A stretch of DNA of 64,000 nucleotides from Rossellomorea vietnamensis NBRC 101237 (GTDB taxonomy: Bacteria > Bacillota > Bacilli > Bacillales > Bacillaceae_B). The notes below the pieces were generated by a model that did not search any database, had not been told where the DNA came from, and was given only the letters and a program-made list of their open reading frames with translations. Below are positions 46,362-55,828 of this stretch, one piece after another. The stretch is taken from the NCBI RefSeq assembly GCF_001591825.1, contig NZ_BCVQ01000008.1, positions 62,001 to 126,000 on the forward strand. Direction: 5' to 3'. Every line of letters starts with the position of its first letter. The stretch's first letter is position 1. Both the position numbers and the translations under genes were made by a program.

Positions 46362-47015
46362 ATGCGGAAAAAAATATCAAATTCAAATCCACTCGTTCAA
46401 CATGTACAAGCACATTCCTCAATCTATTTATTTATCATTACATTGTTTTTAATGGGGATCATTTTTGGTGCGATTGTCGTGAATTCATTATCCTTTGCCC
46501 AAAAGGAAGACCTTTATTTCTATTTAAGTAAATTTTTCAGTGAGATGGAGGATGGAAGCATGACATCAGCGGAAGAACTCTTCCGTCAGAGTTTCCTCCA
46601 TAATGTGAAGTATCTCGGGTTGATGTGGCTACTCGGGATCTCGATCATCGGGCTGCCCCTCATCTTCGTTCTATTATTCATGAAGGGTGTCGTCGTTGGC
46701 TTTTCTGTCGGGTTTCTAGTCAATCAAATGGGCTGGAGCGGATTTTTATTGTCTTTTGTGAGCGTCCTGCCACAAAATATCATCATCATTCCGGCATTTA
46801 TTTTCATAGGTGCGATCAGCGCGAACTTCTCCCTGACGTTGATCCGGAAGATCTTTATGAGGCAGTCGTCGTCCATGCAGTTCCAGATGATCCCGTTCCT
46901 GTCCAGATACGTCATCTTCATGGTGGTGGCCATCGGAATCGTCACCGTTGCCGCAAGTATTGAAGCCTATCTTTCACCTACTTTAATGGAAGCGGTCATA
47001 GGGAAAATAAAATAA
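46362..47015 (+). CDS. spoIIM: Stage II sporulation protein M
   Basis: A 217-residue membrane protein with about five membrane segments, needed with SpoIID and SpoIIP to thin septal peptidoglycan and drive engulfment of the forespore. SpoIIM recruits the complex to the septum. MRKKISNSNPLVQHVQAHSS and LPQNIIIIPAFIFIGA are typical. ATG 46362 is eight bases after AGGAGGAG; GTG 46359 is the adjoining alternative. Confidence 0.95.
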   Translation: MRKKISNSNPLVQHVQAHSSIYLFIITLFLMGIIFGAIVVNSLSFAQKEDLYFYLSKFFSEMEDGSMTSAEELFRQSFLHNVKYLGLMWLLGISIIGLPLIFVLLFMKGVVVGFSVGFLVNQMGWSGFLLSFVSVLPQNIIIIPAFIFIGAISANFSLTLIRKIFMRQSSSMQFQMIPFLSRYVIFMVVAIGIVTVAASIEAYLSPTLMEAVIGKIK

Positions 47016-47044
47016 AATGATTCTTATATAAGAATCATTTTATT
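47011..47044. terminator. 34-bp perfect palindrome after spoIIM, likely terminator
   Basis: AATAAAATGATTCTTAT and its exact complement form an uninterrupted palindrome that includes the spoIIM stop codon. It is AT-rich and ends in TTTTATTTG, so it may terminate spoIIM transcripts. Confidence 0.65.
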
Positions 47045-47051
47045 TGTTTGA

Positions 47052-47066
47052 TTATAATTATTTTAT
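47052..47066 (+). promoter_or_regulatory. Candidate PerR box before fur
   Basis: TTATAATTATTTTAT matches the PerR consensus TTATAATNATTATAA at 12 of 14 defined positions and abuts the fur -35. PerR represses fur in B. subtilis, so the site is expected. Confidence 0.55.
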
Positions 47067-47067
47067 T

Positions 47068-47095
47068 TTGCTTATTCCTCCCTTTTTGATATAAT
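47068..47095 (+). promoter_or_regulatory. fur promoter
   Basis: -35 TTGCTT (47068-47073), 16 bp, -10 TATAAT (47090-47095). Confidence 0.65.
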
Positions 47096-47126
47096 AGTAA
47101 AGACATTGACGAGGGAGGAGAGGACT

Positions 47127-47585
47127 ATGGAAAGCCGCATTGAACGAATAAAAAAACAGCTTCATTCTGCCAGCTACAAGCTTACGCCACAGCGCGAAGC
47201 TACGGTCCGTGTGTTATTGGAACATGAAGAAGATCACCTCAGCGCCGAAGATGTATACCTCCTCGTTAAGGAAAAATCTCCGGAAATTGGACTGGCGACC
47301 GTATATCGTACATTGGAATTGCTGTCTGAACTGAAAATTGTAGATAAAATCAATTTTGGCGATGGTGTATCGCGTTATGACCTCAGGCAAGAAGGGGCAG
47401 CCCACTTCCATCACCATTTAGTATGTATTGAATGTGGAGCTGTCGATGAAATTCAAGATGATCTTTTAGAAGACGTGGAAACGATTGTCGAACGAGACTG
47501 GAAATTTAAAATAAAAGACCACCGCCTCACCTTTCATGGCATTTGTTCCAGATGTCAGGATAAAGAAGAAGATCCAGAAGAATAA
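47127..47585 (+). CDS. fur: Ferric uptake regulator Fur
   Basis: A 152-residue iron-responsive repressor. A winged-helix DNA-binding domain (about residues 1-85, with GLATVYRTLELL as recognition helix) is followed by the metal-binding dimerisation domain: HFHHHLVCIECG with the regulatory His and first structural Cys pair, and CSRC as the second. The four Cys bind structural zinc. ATG 47127 follows GGGAGGAGAGG. The organism's Fur, PerR and Zur are related, but position next to spoIIM, yqzK and xerD identifies Fur. Confidence 0.93.
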   Translation: MESRIERIKKQLHSASYKLTPQREATVRVLLEHEEDHLSAEDVYLLVKEKSPEIGLATVYRTLELLSELKIVDKINFGDGVSRYDLRQEGAAHFHHHLVCIECGAVDEIQDDLLEDVETIVERDWKFKIKDHRLTFHGICSRCQDKEEDPEE

Positions 47586-47595
47586 GATGATGCCG

Positions 47596-47666
47596 AAAAG
47601 CCTTAAAGACCCCTGTGTTGTTTCTAGAATCGGAAACATCCCATACATACTCTTTAAGGCTTTTTT
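47596..47666 (+). terminator. Long-loop terminator after fur
   Basis: AAAAGCCTTAAAGA pairs perfectly with TCTTTAAGGCTTTT across a 41-base loop and is followed by T residues. Confidence 0.7.
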
Positions 47667-47772
47667 CATACTCTCCCGGAATTTTTCACAGTATCTCACT
47701 CCATAAGGTATAAAACGGTTCAAAATCGTCATAGCTTGTATTAATAAGCAAGCGAATATGGAGGACGACAGG

Positions 47773-48000
47773 ATGATAAAAGGGGTTCAATTGGTATGGC
47801 AGACCATTAAGGTATTTATTTTATTTACGGGTTCAACGATTTTATTTTACTATGGTATCATGTGGATAAGCGAAGAATACGAAGGTTACCACAAATATGA
47901 TGAGCCAGAGGGAGCAGCGGTGAAGGTTTATTCTTCCGTGACAGAGGAAGAGAGCCATTGGTATGACCGATTATTATTTTTTTATATGAACGGGGAGTAA
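47773..48000 (+). CDS. yqzK: YqzK family protein (DUF4227)
   Basis: A 75-residue protein with one membrane helix (about residues 10-29) and an acidic tail. It lies between fur and xerD, as yqzK does in B. subtilis. Function unknown. ATG 47758 is in frame but is directly followed by the GGAGG that serves ATG 47773. xerD follows after six bases. Confidence 0.82.
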   Translation: MIKGVQLVWQTIKVFILFTGSTILFYYGIMWISEEYEGYHKYDEPEGAAVKVYSSVTEEESHWYDRLLFFYMNGE

Positions 48001-48006
48001 TGCAGT

Positions 48007-48900
48007 GTGGAAGACCATATTCAAGATTTCATGCACTTTTTAATAGTAGAAAAAGGGCTTGCAAAGAATACGATCGAGTCGTATCAACGTGATTTAAAGA
48101 ATTATGCCTTATACTTATCGAAGGTTGAAGAAGTGGCGGAATTAAACGCCGTTTCAAGGGTCAATATCCTTCAATTTCTCGGGCATTTAAAAAACCAGGG
48201 GAAATCTTCAAAGACCGTTGCCCGTCATGTGGCGTCGATTCGTTCCTTTCATCAATTCCTCTTAAGGGAAAAGGCGACGGACCAAGACCCGACTGTGCAC
48301 ATCGAAACACCAAAGACTGAAAGGACACTCCCAAGGATCTTGAGCATCGCTGAAGTGGAGGCTTTACTTGAAGCCCCTGAAGAATCGACACCCTTAGGGA
48401 TGAGGGACAAGGCGATGCTTGAACTCCTTTATGCGACGGGGATACGGGTAAGCGAGCTCATTCAGCTTCAATTGGAAGACGTCCATTTGACCATGGGATT
48501 TGTCCGGTGCATCGGAAAAGGGAACAAAGAGCGGATCATCCCGATCGGGCAGACGGCCATGGATGTCCTCGAGAAATATTTAGGGGATGCACGGTTGAAA
48601 TTACGGAGCAAGAAGCATCGTGATGATCATTTATTTCTTAATCACCATGGGAAAGGGCTGACAAGGCAGGGCTTCTGGAAGAATTTAAAGGCCCTTGCGA
48701 AGAAAGCCAATATTGAGAAGGATTTGACGCCTCATACGCTTCGCCACTCATTTGCCACTCATTTGTTGGAGAATGGAGCGGATCTCAGGGCGGTTCAGGA
48801 AATGCTGGGTCATGCAGACATTTCCACGACCCAAATCTATACACATGTGACGAAAACCCGCTTAAAGGATGTCTATTCGCAATTCCATCCCAGAGCTTAA
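48007..48900 (+). CDS. xerD: Site-specific tyrosine recombinase XerD
   Basis: A 297-residue recombinase that, with XerC/CodV, resolves chromosome dimers at dif. SAM-like N-terminal domain about residues 1-100; catalytic residues in TGIRVSELI (Arg147), [13 protein letters not shown] (His and Arg), [16 protein letters not shown] (His and nucleophile Tyr). Starts at GTG after GGGGAG. Known as RipX in B. subtilis. Strong terminator downstream. Confidence 0.95.
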   Translation: MEDHIQDFMHFLIVEKGLAKNTIESYQRDLKNYALYLSKVEEVAELNAVSRVNILQFLGHLKNQGKSSKTVARHVASIRSFHQFLLREKATDQDPTVHIETPKTERTLPRILSIAEVEALLEAPEESTPLGMRDKAMLELLYATGIRVSELIQLQLEDVHLTMGFVRCIGKGNKERIIPIGQTAMDVLEKYLGDARLKLRSKKHRDDHLFLNHHGKGLTRQGFWKNLKALAKKANIEKDLTPHTLRHSFATHLLENGADLRAVQEMLGHADISTTQIYTHVTKTRLKDVYSQFHPRA

Positions 48901-48907
48901 AAGAATG

Positions 48908-48963
48908 AAGGGGGATTCCTTAAAGAAATTACGATTCTTTAAGGGATCTCCCTTGTTTTTTTT
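48908..48963 (+). terminator. Terminator after xerD
   Basis: A 20-base arm from AAGGGGGATTCCTTAAAGAA pairs with TTCTTTAAGGGATCTCCCTT (few mismatches), followed by a T run. Confidence 0.9.
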
Positions 48964-49061
48964 GAGAGGGAAAAGTAGAATATAGATGTCAGACTTCTGA
49001 CGTTAAATCCTGTCGATTGCTTCAAAGCAGATAAGGGTATGATACGTTTGAAGGTCGAAAA

Positions 49062-49075
49062 TGTAACCGCTTTTT
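49062..49075 (+). promoter_or_regulatory. Possible CcpA (cre) site before deoB
   Basis: TGTAACCGCTTTTT matches the cre consensus at 12 of 14 positions. drm-pupG of B. subtilis is subject to catabolite repression, so a cre here is plausible. Confidence 0.4.
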
Positions 49076-49110
49076 TAAAAAATGGATTACTATATAGGAG
49101 GTTTACGATA

Positions 49111-50295
49111 ATGAGCAACTATACATACAAACGGGTTCACTTGATCGTAATGGATTCGGTCGGTATCGGCGAAGCGCCTGATGCAGAACTGTTCAACGAT
49201 AAGGGATCTGATACGCTCGGTCACATTGCTGAACACATGGATGGACTGAATATGCCGAATATCGGGAAGCTTGGCCTTTCCAATATTAAAGAAGTGAAGG
49301 GTATCGAGAAGGCCGGCAAACCTCTTGCATACTTCACAAAAATGCAGGAAGCGTCAGTCGGGAAAGACACGATGACGGGGCATTGGGAAATCATGGGCTT
49401 GAATATCGATAAGCCGTTCAAGACGTATCCGGATGGATTTCCAGAGAAACTCATCCAGAGACTGGAAGCGGAAACAGGCAGGACGATCATTGGAAACAAG
49501 CCTGCCAGTGGCACTGAAATCATTGAAGAATTAGGAAAAGAGCATATGGAAACAGGGGCACTCATTGTGTATACCTCTGCAGACCCCGTTCTTCAAATCG
49601 CAGCTCATGAAGACATCATCCCGATTGAAGAACAGTACAAAATCTGTGAAATTGCCCGTGAAATCACGAAAGAAGAGGAATACCTCGTCGGACGTGTCAT
49701 CGCCCGTCCGTTCGTAGGGGAGCCGGGAGCGTTTAAGCGCACATCCAATCGCCATGACTATGCATTAAAGCCTTTTGACCGTACAGTCATGAATGAATTG
49801 AAGGACTCCGGCTTTGATGTGATCGCCATTGGGAAAATATCAGATATTTATAATGGTGAAGGGGTGACCGAATCCATTCGCACGAAGCATAACATGCACG
49901 GAATGGACGGACTCGTTGAATCATTCGACAAAGACTTCACAGGCTTAAGCTTCCTGAATCTGGTTGACTTCGACGCGTTATATGGACATCGACGCGATCC
50001 AGAAGGATATGGAAAGGCGCTGGAAGAATTTGATGCGCGCCTCCCTGAAGTATTCGAGAAAATGACCGAAGATGATCTTCTGATCATTACAGCTGATCAC
50101 GGGAACGACCCTACTGCTCCAGGAACAGATCATACGAGGGAGTATGTCCCACTTCTTGTATATTCAAAGCGTTTTGATGGAGGGAAAGAACTTCCTATCT
50201 CTGAAACATTCGCAGATATCGGGGCAACAGTAGCAGATAACTTCAATGTGAACATGCCGAAGTTCGGCCAAAGCTTCTTGACGAAATTAAAATAA
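49111..50295 (+). CDS. deoB: Phosphopentomutase
   Basis: A 394-residue alkaline-phosphatase-superfamily enzyme that interconverts (deoxy)ribose 1- and 5-phosphates (drm in B. subtilis). Metal and catalytic sites are visible in [23 protein letters not shown] (phosphorylated Thr) and [10 protein letters not shown]. The frame opens at 49039, but ATG 49111 follows AGGAGG and gives exactly the family length. First of a nucleoside salvage operon deoB-pupG-pdp. Confidence 0.95.
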   Translation: MSNYTYKRVHLIVMDSVGIGEAPDAELFNDKGSDTLGHIAEHMDGLNMPNIGKLGLSNIKEVKGIEKAGKPLAYFTKMQEASVGKDTMTGHWEIMGLNIDKPFKTYPDGFPEKLIQRLEAETGRTIIGNKPASGTEIIEELGKEHMETGALIVYTSADPVLQIAAHEDIIPIEEQYKICEIAREITKEEEYLVGRVIARPFVGEPGAFKRTSNRHDYALKPFDRTVMNELKDSGFDVIAIGKISDIYNGEGVTESIRTKHNMHGMDGLVESFDKDFTGLSFLNLVDFDALYGHRRDPEGYGKALEEFDARLPEVFEKMTEDDLLIITADHGNDPTAPGTDHTREYVPLLVYSKRFDGGKELPISETFADIGATVADNFNVNMPKFGQSFLTKLK

Positions 50296-50371
50296 AAAAT
50301 ATGAGTGGGGGTGGGGTGAAGCCGAACGAAAGGCTCATTTCCTCCTCTTTACGTTGAAAAGGAGTAATAAG

Positions 50372-51187
50372 ATGAATTACGAAAACATCCAAAATGCAGC
50401 AAGTCATTTGAAAAATCAATATACAGGACAGCCTAAGGTCGGATTAATCCTTGGATCGGGGCTTGGTGTACTGGCAGATGAAATCCAAAACTCAGTGAAG
50501 ATCCCGTATAAGGAGATTCCTGATTTCCCTGTTTCAACAGTAGCAGGTCATGCGGGACAGCTGGTATTCGGTCAATTGGCCGGACAGGAAGTCGTCGCTA
50601 TGCAAGGGCGTTTCCACTACTATGAAGGGTATGGATTCGATAAAGTGACTTTCCCTGTACGCGTCATGAAAGAGTTGGGCGTGGAAGTGCTGATTGTGAC
50701 AAATGCTGCCGGCGGCGTGAACGAAAGCTTCCAGGCGGGGGATTTAATGCTGATTTCCGATCATATCAATAATATGGGAAGCAATCCACTCATCGGAACG
50801 AATGATTCCCGCTTAGGGCCGAGATTCCCGGATATGTCAGAAGCATACTGTAAAGAACTGCGTCAAAAAGCGAAAGAAATCGCCGGGAAATTATCCATTG
50901 AAGTGCAGGAAGGGGTCTATGTCGGAAATACCGGACCTACTTATGAAACGCCTGCTGAAGTTCGACTTGCCCGTACCCTGGGTGGAGATGCAGTCGGAAT
51001 GTCAACGGTACCTGAAGTCATCGTGGCCCGTCATGCAGGAATCAAGGTACTGGGGATTTCATGTATTTCAAATATGGCTGCAGGAATTCTGGATCAGCCC
51101 CTTTCCCATGATGAAGTCATGGAAACGACGGAGATGGTCCGTGCCAATTTCCTTTCATATGTAAAAGAGATCGTGAAATCATTATAA
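50372..51187 (+). CDS. pupG: Purine-nucleoside phosphorylase
   Basis: A 271-residue trimeric-type phosphorylase for inosine and guanosine. LILGSGLGVLADE binds phosphate, VTNAAGGVNESFQAGD and GPTYETPAEVR contribute to base and ribose binding. ATG 50372 follows AAAGGAG; TTG 50354 is in frame but upstream of that site. Second gene of the salvage operon, after deoB by 76 bases. Confidence 0.93.
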   Translation: MNYENIQNAASHLKNQYTGQPKVGLILGSGLGVLADEIQNSVKIPYKEIPDFPVSTVAGHAGQLVFGQLAGQEVVAMQGRFHYYEGYGFDKVTFPVRVMKELGVEVLIVTNAAGGVNESFQAGDLMLISDHINNMGSNPLIGTNDSRLGPRFPDMSEAYCKELRQKAKEIAGKLSIEVQEGVYVGNTGPTYETPAEVRLARTLGGDAVGMSTVPEVIVARHAGIKVLGISCISNMAAGILDQPLSHDEVMETTEMVRANFLSYVKEIVKSL

Positions 51188-51221
51188 ACGCTGATTAATA
51201 CTAGAAGAGTGGGTGAAGGCA

Positions 51222-52526
51222 ATGAGAATGGTTGACTTAATAGAGAAAAAACGTGAAGGAAAAGAATTATCTACAGAAGAAATTAAATTCATCGTAGAGG
51301 GATATACAGACGGAACCATCCCGGATTATCAGGTAAGCGCCCTGACGATGGCCATTTTCTTTAAGGATATGAGCGATAGAGAACGGGCAGACCTGACGAT
51401 GGCAATGGTGGAATCAGGCGATCAGATTGATTTGTCCGCCATCGAAGGAATTAAAGTGGATAAGCACTCAACAGGTGGGGTCGGTGATACAACGACACTT
51501 GTTCTAGGACCGCTTGTGGCATCAGTCGGTGTCCCTGTAGCGAAGATGAGTGGAAGGGGTCTTGGTCATACCGGGGGAACCATCGATAAGCTTGAATCCG
51601 TAGAAGGATTCCATGTGGAAATTGAAAACGAGGAGTTCATCCGTCTTGTGAACAAGAATAAACTTGCCGTCATCGGTCAAAGCGGTAACTTGACGCCTGC
51701 CGATAAAAAGCTGTATTCCCTGCGTGATGTGACGGCTACGGTCAATAGTATCCCACTGATTGCAAGCTCGATCATGAGTAAAAAGATTGCAGCGGGTGCT
51801 GATGCCATCGTCCTTGATGTGAAAACCGGTGCCGGTGCCTTCATGAAGACGTTGGACGATTCTAAGGATCTTGCCAAAGCCATGGTGAACATCGGGAATA
51901 ACGTCGGACGAAAGACGATGGCTGTCATTTCCGACATGAGTCAGCCCCTTGGTTATGCCATCGGGAATGCCTTGGAAGTGAAGGAAGCGATCGATACGTT
52001 AAAAGGGGAAGGACCTGAGGACTTAACGGAACTTTGTCTGACTCTTGGAAGCCACATGGTATTCCTGGCGGAGAAAGCTTCAACGTTAGAAGAAGCAAGA
52101 GCATTATTACAAAGAGCGATTGAAGACGGTTCAGCTCTTGAGAATTTCAAGGTATTCCTTGAATCACAAGGTGGAGATCCATCTGTGGTGGATGACCCAG
52201 CCAAACTTCCTCAAGCAAAGTACAAAATCGAGCTTGAAGCGAAACAGGATGGCTATGTGTCTGAAATCGTGGCCGATGCAGTCGGAACGGCTGCCATGTG
52301 GCTTGGAGCAGGCCGTGCAACGAAAGATTCTGTGATCGACTTAGCCGTCGGTCTTGAACTTCGCAAGAAAATTGGTGATGAGGTCAAAGCGGGAGATTCC
52401 CTTGCCACCATTTACAGCAATGAAGAAAACATCGACAATGTGAAAGAGAAGCTATATGAGAGCATTAAAGTGACAACTGAACATGTGAATGCACCCACGT
52501 TGATTCATACTGAAATCACGGGTTGA
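51222..52526 (+). CDS. pdp: Pyrimidine-nucleoside phosphorylase
   Basis: A 434-residue enzyme splitting uridine, thymidine and deoxyuridine to base and sugar 1-phosphate. The signature [13 protein letters not shown] binds phosphate, and [17 protein letters not shown] is the family motif; a C-terminal alpha/beta hammerhead domain follows. In B. subtilis pdp belongs to the dra-nupC-pdp operon, while here it is the third gene of deoB-pupG-pdp. GTG 51213 is an alternative start; ATG 51222 gives the standard MRMVDLI start. Confidence 0.95.
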   Translation: MRMVDLIEKKREGKELSTEEIKFIVEGYTDGTIPDYQVSALTMAIFFKDMSDRERADLTMAMVESGDQIDLSAIEGIKVDKHSTGGVGDTTTLVLGPLVASVGVPVAKMSGRGLGHTGGTIDKLESVEGFHVEIENEEFIRLVNKNKLAVIGQSGNLTPADKKLYSLRDVTATVNSIPLIASSIMSKKIAAGADAIVLDVKTGAGAFMKTLDDSKDLAKAMVNIGNNVGRKTMAVISDMSQPLGYAIGNALEVKEAIDTLKGEGPEDLTELCLTLGSHMVFLAEKASTLEEARALLQRAIEDGSALENFKVFLESQGGDPSVVDDPAKLPQAKYKIELEAKQDGYVSEIVADAVGTAAMWLGAGRATKDSVIDLAVGLELRKKIGDEVKAGDSLATIYSNEENIDNVKEKLYESIKVTTEHVNAPTLIHTEITG

Positions 52527-52541
52527 TCATCCATTTGAACG

Positions 52542-52587
52542 AAGCCTTTGCCGAAGGGATTATTTCTCTTCGGCAGGGGCTTTTTTT
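52542..52587 (+). terminator. Terminator of the deoB-pupG-pdp operon
   Basis: AAGCCTTTGCCGAAG and CTTCGGCAGGGGCTT form a long stem (small mismatches) followed by a T run. Confidence 0.88.
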
Positions 52588-52669
52588 GTGTGAAAACAGA
52601 TTCTTGATTTCATTTCAATGAACGAAGAAAACGGCGCAATAAGTTTTGAATGACTTTTTACCAATGTTT

Positions 52670-52698
52670 GTATAAAAATGATGAGGATGGAAAAAATG
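52670..52698 (+). promoter_or_regulatory. Candidate sigma-F promoter of dacF
   Basis: GTATA (52670-52674), 14 bp, GGAAAAAAT (52689-52697) resembles the sigma-F pattern GCATR-N15-GGHRARHT. dacF is a forespore sigma-F gene in B. subtilis. Confidence 0.5.
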
Positions 52699-52748
52699 GA
52701 TCTATGAGTATTGAAATAATAACGAGATTTTGATTGGAGGACAGTTGG

Positions 52749-53915
52749 ATGAAACGTTTTGCGTATATAGTGGTGACATTTGTTTTAACAGCTTTTCTAT
52801 TTCCTTCCTCAGGGTTTGCCCAGGAGAAGAAATCCGAGCTCGCCGACGTGGCGAAATCAGCTATATTGATCGAGCGTGATACTGGAGCGGTGCTTTATGA
52901 GAAGAACAGCCATGAAAAGCTGGCACCTGCGTCCATGACCAAGATCATGACCATGACTCTGATCATGGAAGCCCTCGAAAAAGGTCAAATCAAGTGGGAT
53001 GACAAAGTGCGGGCAAGTGAATATGCTGCCTCGATGGGCGGATCACAGATTTTCCTGGAGCCGGGTGAAAGCATGTCTGTAGAAGAAATGCTGAAGGGGA
53101 TTGCCATTGGGTCCGCCAATGACGCCTCAGTCGCGATGGCGGAACATATTGCAGGAAGTGAAGAAGCATTCGTTGAGAAAATGAACAAAAAGGTGAAAGA
53201 GCTCGGGTTAAAGGAAACTCACTTCAAAAATCCGACAGGTTTACCATCCAAAGATCATTACAGTTCAGCCCATGATATGTCGATGATGGCGAAGGAACTT
53301 CTTAAATATGATGGGATTACAAAATTCACAGGCAGCTATGAATCTTACCTGCGGGAAGGGTCGGATAAAAAATTCTGGCTCGTGAATACGAATAAATTGG
53401 TCCGCTTCTATGACGGTGTGGATGGATTGAAGACAGGCTTCACGAATGAAGCGAAATATTGCCTGACGGCTACGGCAAAGAAAGACAATATGAGAGTGAT
53501 TGCGGTCGTGTTCGGTGCCCCGACACCAAAGGAACGGAACAATGAAGTGAGTAAAATGCTCGATTATGCCTTCAATCAGTATTCGACCAAACCTCTCTTC
53601 AAAAAAGGGGATTCCCTGGCTAAGGTGAAAGTTTCAAAAGGGAAGGAGAATAAGGTGGATGCCGTAACAGATGAGCCCATTTCCCTCCTTACCCAAAAAG
53701 GTGAAAAGTTAGATGAGATCCAGCAGAAGATCACATTATCGAAAGACTTGAAAGCTCCGATTAAAAAAGGAGACAAAGTCGGGACGCTCGTGGTGATGAA
53801 TAAAGGGAAAAAAGTAGTGGAAAGCACTCTCGTTGCCAAGAAAAATGTAAACGATGCAAGCTGGTGGGAATTATATAAAAAATCCTTTGGACTTTTTACA
53901 AAGGTAGGAAAGTAA
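52749..53915 (+). CDS. dacF: D-alanyl-D-alanine carboxypeptidase DacF
   Basis: A 388-residue low-molecular-weight penicillin-binding protein. Signal peptide about residues 1-24; SMTK with nucleophile Ser62, SAN triad and KTG (GLKTGFT) complete the active site; a C-terminal beta domain and a short amphipathic end follow. It trims pentapeptides in the spore cortex precursor. It sits just upstream of spoIIA as in B. subtilis, where it can be read into spoIIA. ATG 52749 follows TTGGAGG. Confidence 0.94.
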   Translation: MKRFAYIVVTFVLTAFLFPSSGFAQEKKSELADVAKSAILIERDTGAVLYEKNSHEKLAPASMTKIMTMTLIMEALEKGQIKWDDKVRASEYAASMGGSQIFLEPGESMSVEEMLKGIAIGSANDASVAMAEHIAGSEEAFVEKMNKKVKELGLKETHFKNPTGLPSKDHYSSAHDMSMMAKELLKYDGITKFTGSYESYLREGSDKKFWLVNTNKLVRFYDGVDGLKTGFTNEAKYCLTATAKKDNMRVIAVVFGAPTPKERNNEVSKMLDYAFNQYSTKPLFKKGDSLAKVKVSKGKENKVDAVTDEPISLLTQKGEKLDEIQQKITLSKDLKAPIKKGDKVGTLVVMNKGKKVVESTLVAKKNVNDASWWELYKKSFGLFTKVGK

Positions 53916-53942
53916 TGAGCCTCGGAAAATAACCTCTAATTA

Positions 53943-53999
53943 TGACGAATTCCTTCTAGTTTTGTCATGGAGAAGGAATTTACTAAAAGAATAGCGAAA
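53943..53999 (+). promoter_or_regulatory. Candidate sigma-H promoter and Spo0A box of spoIIA
   Basis: GAAGGAATT (53972-53980), 12 bp, AGCGAAA (53993-53999) fits the sigma-H pattern RNAGGAWWW-N11/12-RNNGAAT with one mismatch. TGACGAA at 53943-53949 is one base off the Spo0A box TGTCGAA. The spoIIA operon is a Spo0A and sigma-H target in B. subtilis. Confidence 0.55.
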
Positions 54000-54036
54000 T
54001 GACTCACTATACGACAGAGAAGGAGGCTTTCTGATA

Positions 54037-54387
54037 GTGAGTCTTGCTATTAACTTAGAAGTCAAAAAAGATGTACTGTGTGTCCGTTTAAGTGGTGAGT
54101 TGGATCATCACACTGCCGATGAACTCAGGGAAAAAGCTTCAAGCCTGATTGAAAGTGAGAATGTAAAGCATATCATTTTGAATTTAGAGGAATTGAGCTT
54201 TATGGACAGTTCCGGATTGGGTGTCATTTTGGGTCGATACAAGCAGATCAAGCAAAAGCATGGAGAAATGGTGGTATGTGCGATTTCCCCTTCTGTAAAC
54301 CGATTATTTGAAATGTCAGGGTTGTTTAAGATCATTCGTCTTGAGCCGTCTGAAGAAAATGCATTACAAAGATTGGGGGTCGCATGA
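54037..54387 (+). CDS. spoIIAA: Anti-sigma F factor antagonist SpoIIAA
   Basis: A 116-residue STAS-domain protein. Unphosphorylated SpoIIAA binds SpoIIAB and frees sigma-F in the forespore. The phosphorylation site is Ser58 in [15 protein letters not shown]. Start GTG 54037 follows AGGAGG. The spoIIAB ATG lies one base after the stop. Confidence 0.95.
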   Translation: MSLAINLEVKKDVLCVRLSGELDHHTADELREKASSLIESENVKHIILNLEELSFMDSSGLGVILGRYKQIKQKHGEMVVCAISPSVNRLFEMSGLFKIIRLEPSEENALQRLGVA

Positions 54388-54388
54388 T

Positions 54389-54832
54389 ATGAGAAATGAA
54401 ATGAACATTCAATTCAGTTCTTTAAGCCAAAATGAATCCTTTGCCCGCGTGACTGTTGCGTCATTTATTGCCCAGCTCGATCCGACGATGGATGAGTTGA
54501 CTGAAATCAAGACCGTCGTCTCAGAAGCCGTGACCAATGCCATCATTCACGGCTATGATAACAGACCGAATGGGACGGTTTATATATCCGTGATCATGGA
54601 AGAGGATGGGTTCATTGATATGACCATCCGCGATGAAGGAATCGGGATTGGAGATGTGGAAGAAGCCCGTCAACCCCTCTTCACCTCCAAGCCGGAACTT
54701 GAACGTTCCGGTATGGGATTTACGATCATGGAGAATTTCATGGATGAAATAGAAGTGTCATCACACCCAGGTACAGGCACCACGGTAAGGCTGAAGAAGC
54801 ACTTGACCAATAGTAAAGCGCTATGCAATTAA
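54389..54832 (+). CDS. spoIIAB: Anti-sigma F factor SpoIIAB
   Basis: A 147-residue GHKL-type kinase that binds sigma-F and phosphorylates SpoIIAA. N-box [15 protein letters not shown]1 RDEGIGIGD and G2 SGMGFTIME are visible. The open frame extends far upstream over spoIIAA; ATG 54389 gives the family N-terminus and length. Confidence 0.96.
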   Translation: MRNEMNIQFSSLSQNESFARVTVASFIAQLDPTMDELTEIKTVVSEAVTNAIIHGYDNRPNGTVYISVIMEEDGFIDMTIRDEGIGIGDVEEARQPLFTSKPELERSGMGFTIMENFMDEIEVSSHPGTGTTVRLKKHLTNSKALCN

Positions 54833-54844
54833 GGAGTCGTGCCC

Positions 54845-55609
54845 ATGGATGTCGAAGTGAAAAATGAAAAGGAACAGACCTTTTTGAAGGATCACGAGGT
54901 GAAAGACCTGATCAAGAAAAGTCAGGAAGGGGACCAGGGTGCCCGGGACTTGATCGTCCAGAAGAATATGCGCCTTGTATGGTCCGTCGTCCAACGCTTT
55001 CTCAATCGGGGTTATGAGCCGGATGATCTCTTTCAAATAGGCAGTATCGGGTTGCTGAAATCAGTGGATAAGTTTGATTTAAGCTACGATGTCAAGTTTT
55101 CGACGTATGCGGTTCCGATGATTATCGGAGAGATCCAGCGTTTCATTCGGGATGATGGGACAGTGAAGGTGAGTCGTTCCCTGAAGGAAATGGGGAATAA
55201 AATCAGGAAAGCGAAGGATGAGCTCTCCAAGAAGTTCGGCAGGGTCCCGACCGTCAGCGAGCTTGCCGACCATCTTGAGTATTCCGTTGAAGAGGTGATC
55301 ATGGCCCAGGAAGCGAGTCGTGCCCCTTCTTCGATTCATGAAACGGTTTATGAAAATGATGGTGATCCCATCACGCTTTTGGATCAGATTGCCGATAATA
55401 CGGATAATAAGTGGTTTGATAAGATTGCCCTGAAAGAAGCCATCCGGGAATTGGATGATAGGGAGCGGCTGATCGTGTATTTAAGGTATTACAAAGATCA
55501 GACCCAATCGGAAGTAGCGGATCGGCTGGGGATTTCCCAGGTGCAGGTATCAAGACTTGAGAAGAAAATCTTACTAACGATGAAAGAACATATGCATTCA
55601 GAACCTTAG
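54845..55609 (+). CDS. sigF: RNA polymerase sigma factor SigF
   Basis: A 254-residue sigma-70 family factor, first forespore-specific sigma. Region 2 holds QKNMRLVWSVVQRF and GYEPDDLFQIGSIGLLK with the core-binding and -10 recognising parts; regions 3 and 4 end in TQSEVADRLGISQVQVSRLEKK, the -35 binding helix-turn-helix. GTG 54839 lies next to the AAGGAG site itself, so ATG 54845 is the start. Last gene of spoIIA. Confidence 0.96.
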   Translation: MDVEVKNEKEQTFLKDHEVKDLIKKSQEGDQGARDLIVQKNMRLVWSVVQRFLNRGYEPDDLFQIGSIGLLKSVDKFDLSYDVKFSTYAVPMIIGEIQRFIRDDGTVKVSRSLKEMGNKIRKAKDELSKKFGRVPTVSELADHLEYSVEEVIMAQEASRAPSSIHETVYENDGDPITLLDQIADNTDNKWFDKIALKEAIRELDDRERLIVYLRYYKDQTQSEVADRLGISQVQVSRLEKKILLTMKEHMHSEP

Positions 55610-55611
55610 AC

Positions 55612-55662
55612 AAAATAACCTTGTGGATTCCATTTACTGAATCCACAAGGTTATTTTTTGCT
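55612..55662 (+). terminator. Terminator of spoIIA
   Basis: A 19-bp perfect stem AAAATAACCTTGTGGATTC and its complement, loop of 8, T run after. Confidence 0.92.
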
Positions 55663-55757
55663 TGAAATTGTTTCCATAAATCTTCCCTCCAGACCTTCCC
55701 ATCACTTCCAGCCCAACGTTTCGTTCACCCATTTGTCCCATCCTCCCCTGAGGACAT

Positions 55758-55787
55758 TACATAAATAAATCACGTTAATCCATACTA
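55758..55787 (+). promoter_or_regulatory. Candidate sigma-G promoter of the spoVA operon
   Basis: TACATA (55758-55763), 17 bp, CATACTA (55781-55787). The -10 fits the sigma-G consensus CATNNTA exactly; spoVA is sigma-G dependent in B. subtilis. Confidence 0.6.
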
Positions 55788-55828
55788 TTGGTACGAAGGG
55801 AAAATCATGTTTTCAGGAAGTGAACTGC

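Noticed and set aside
50296-50371. Terminator between deoB and pupG
   Set aside because: Only a weak AGCC/GGCT pairing is present and no clear T run, so the genes are kept in one operon.
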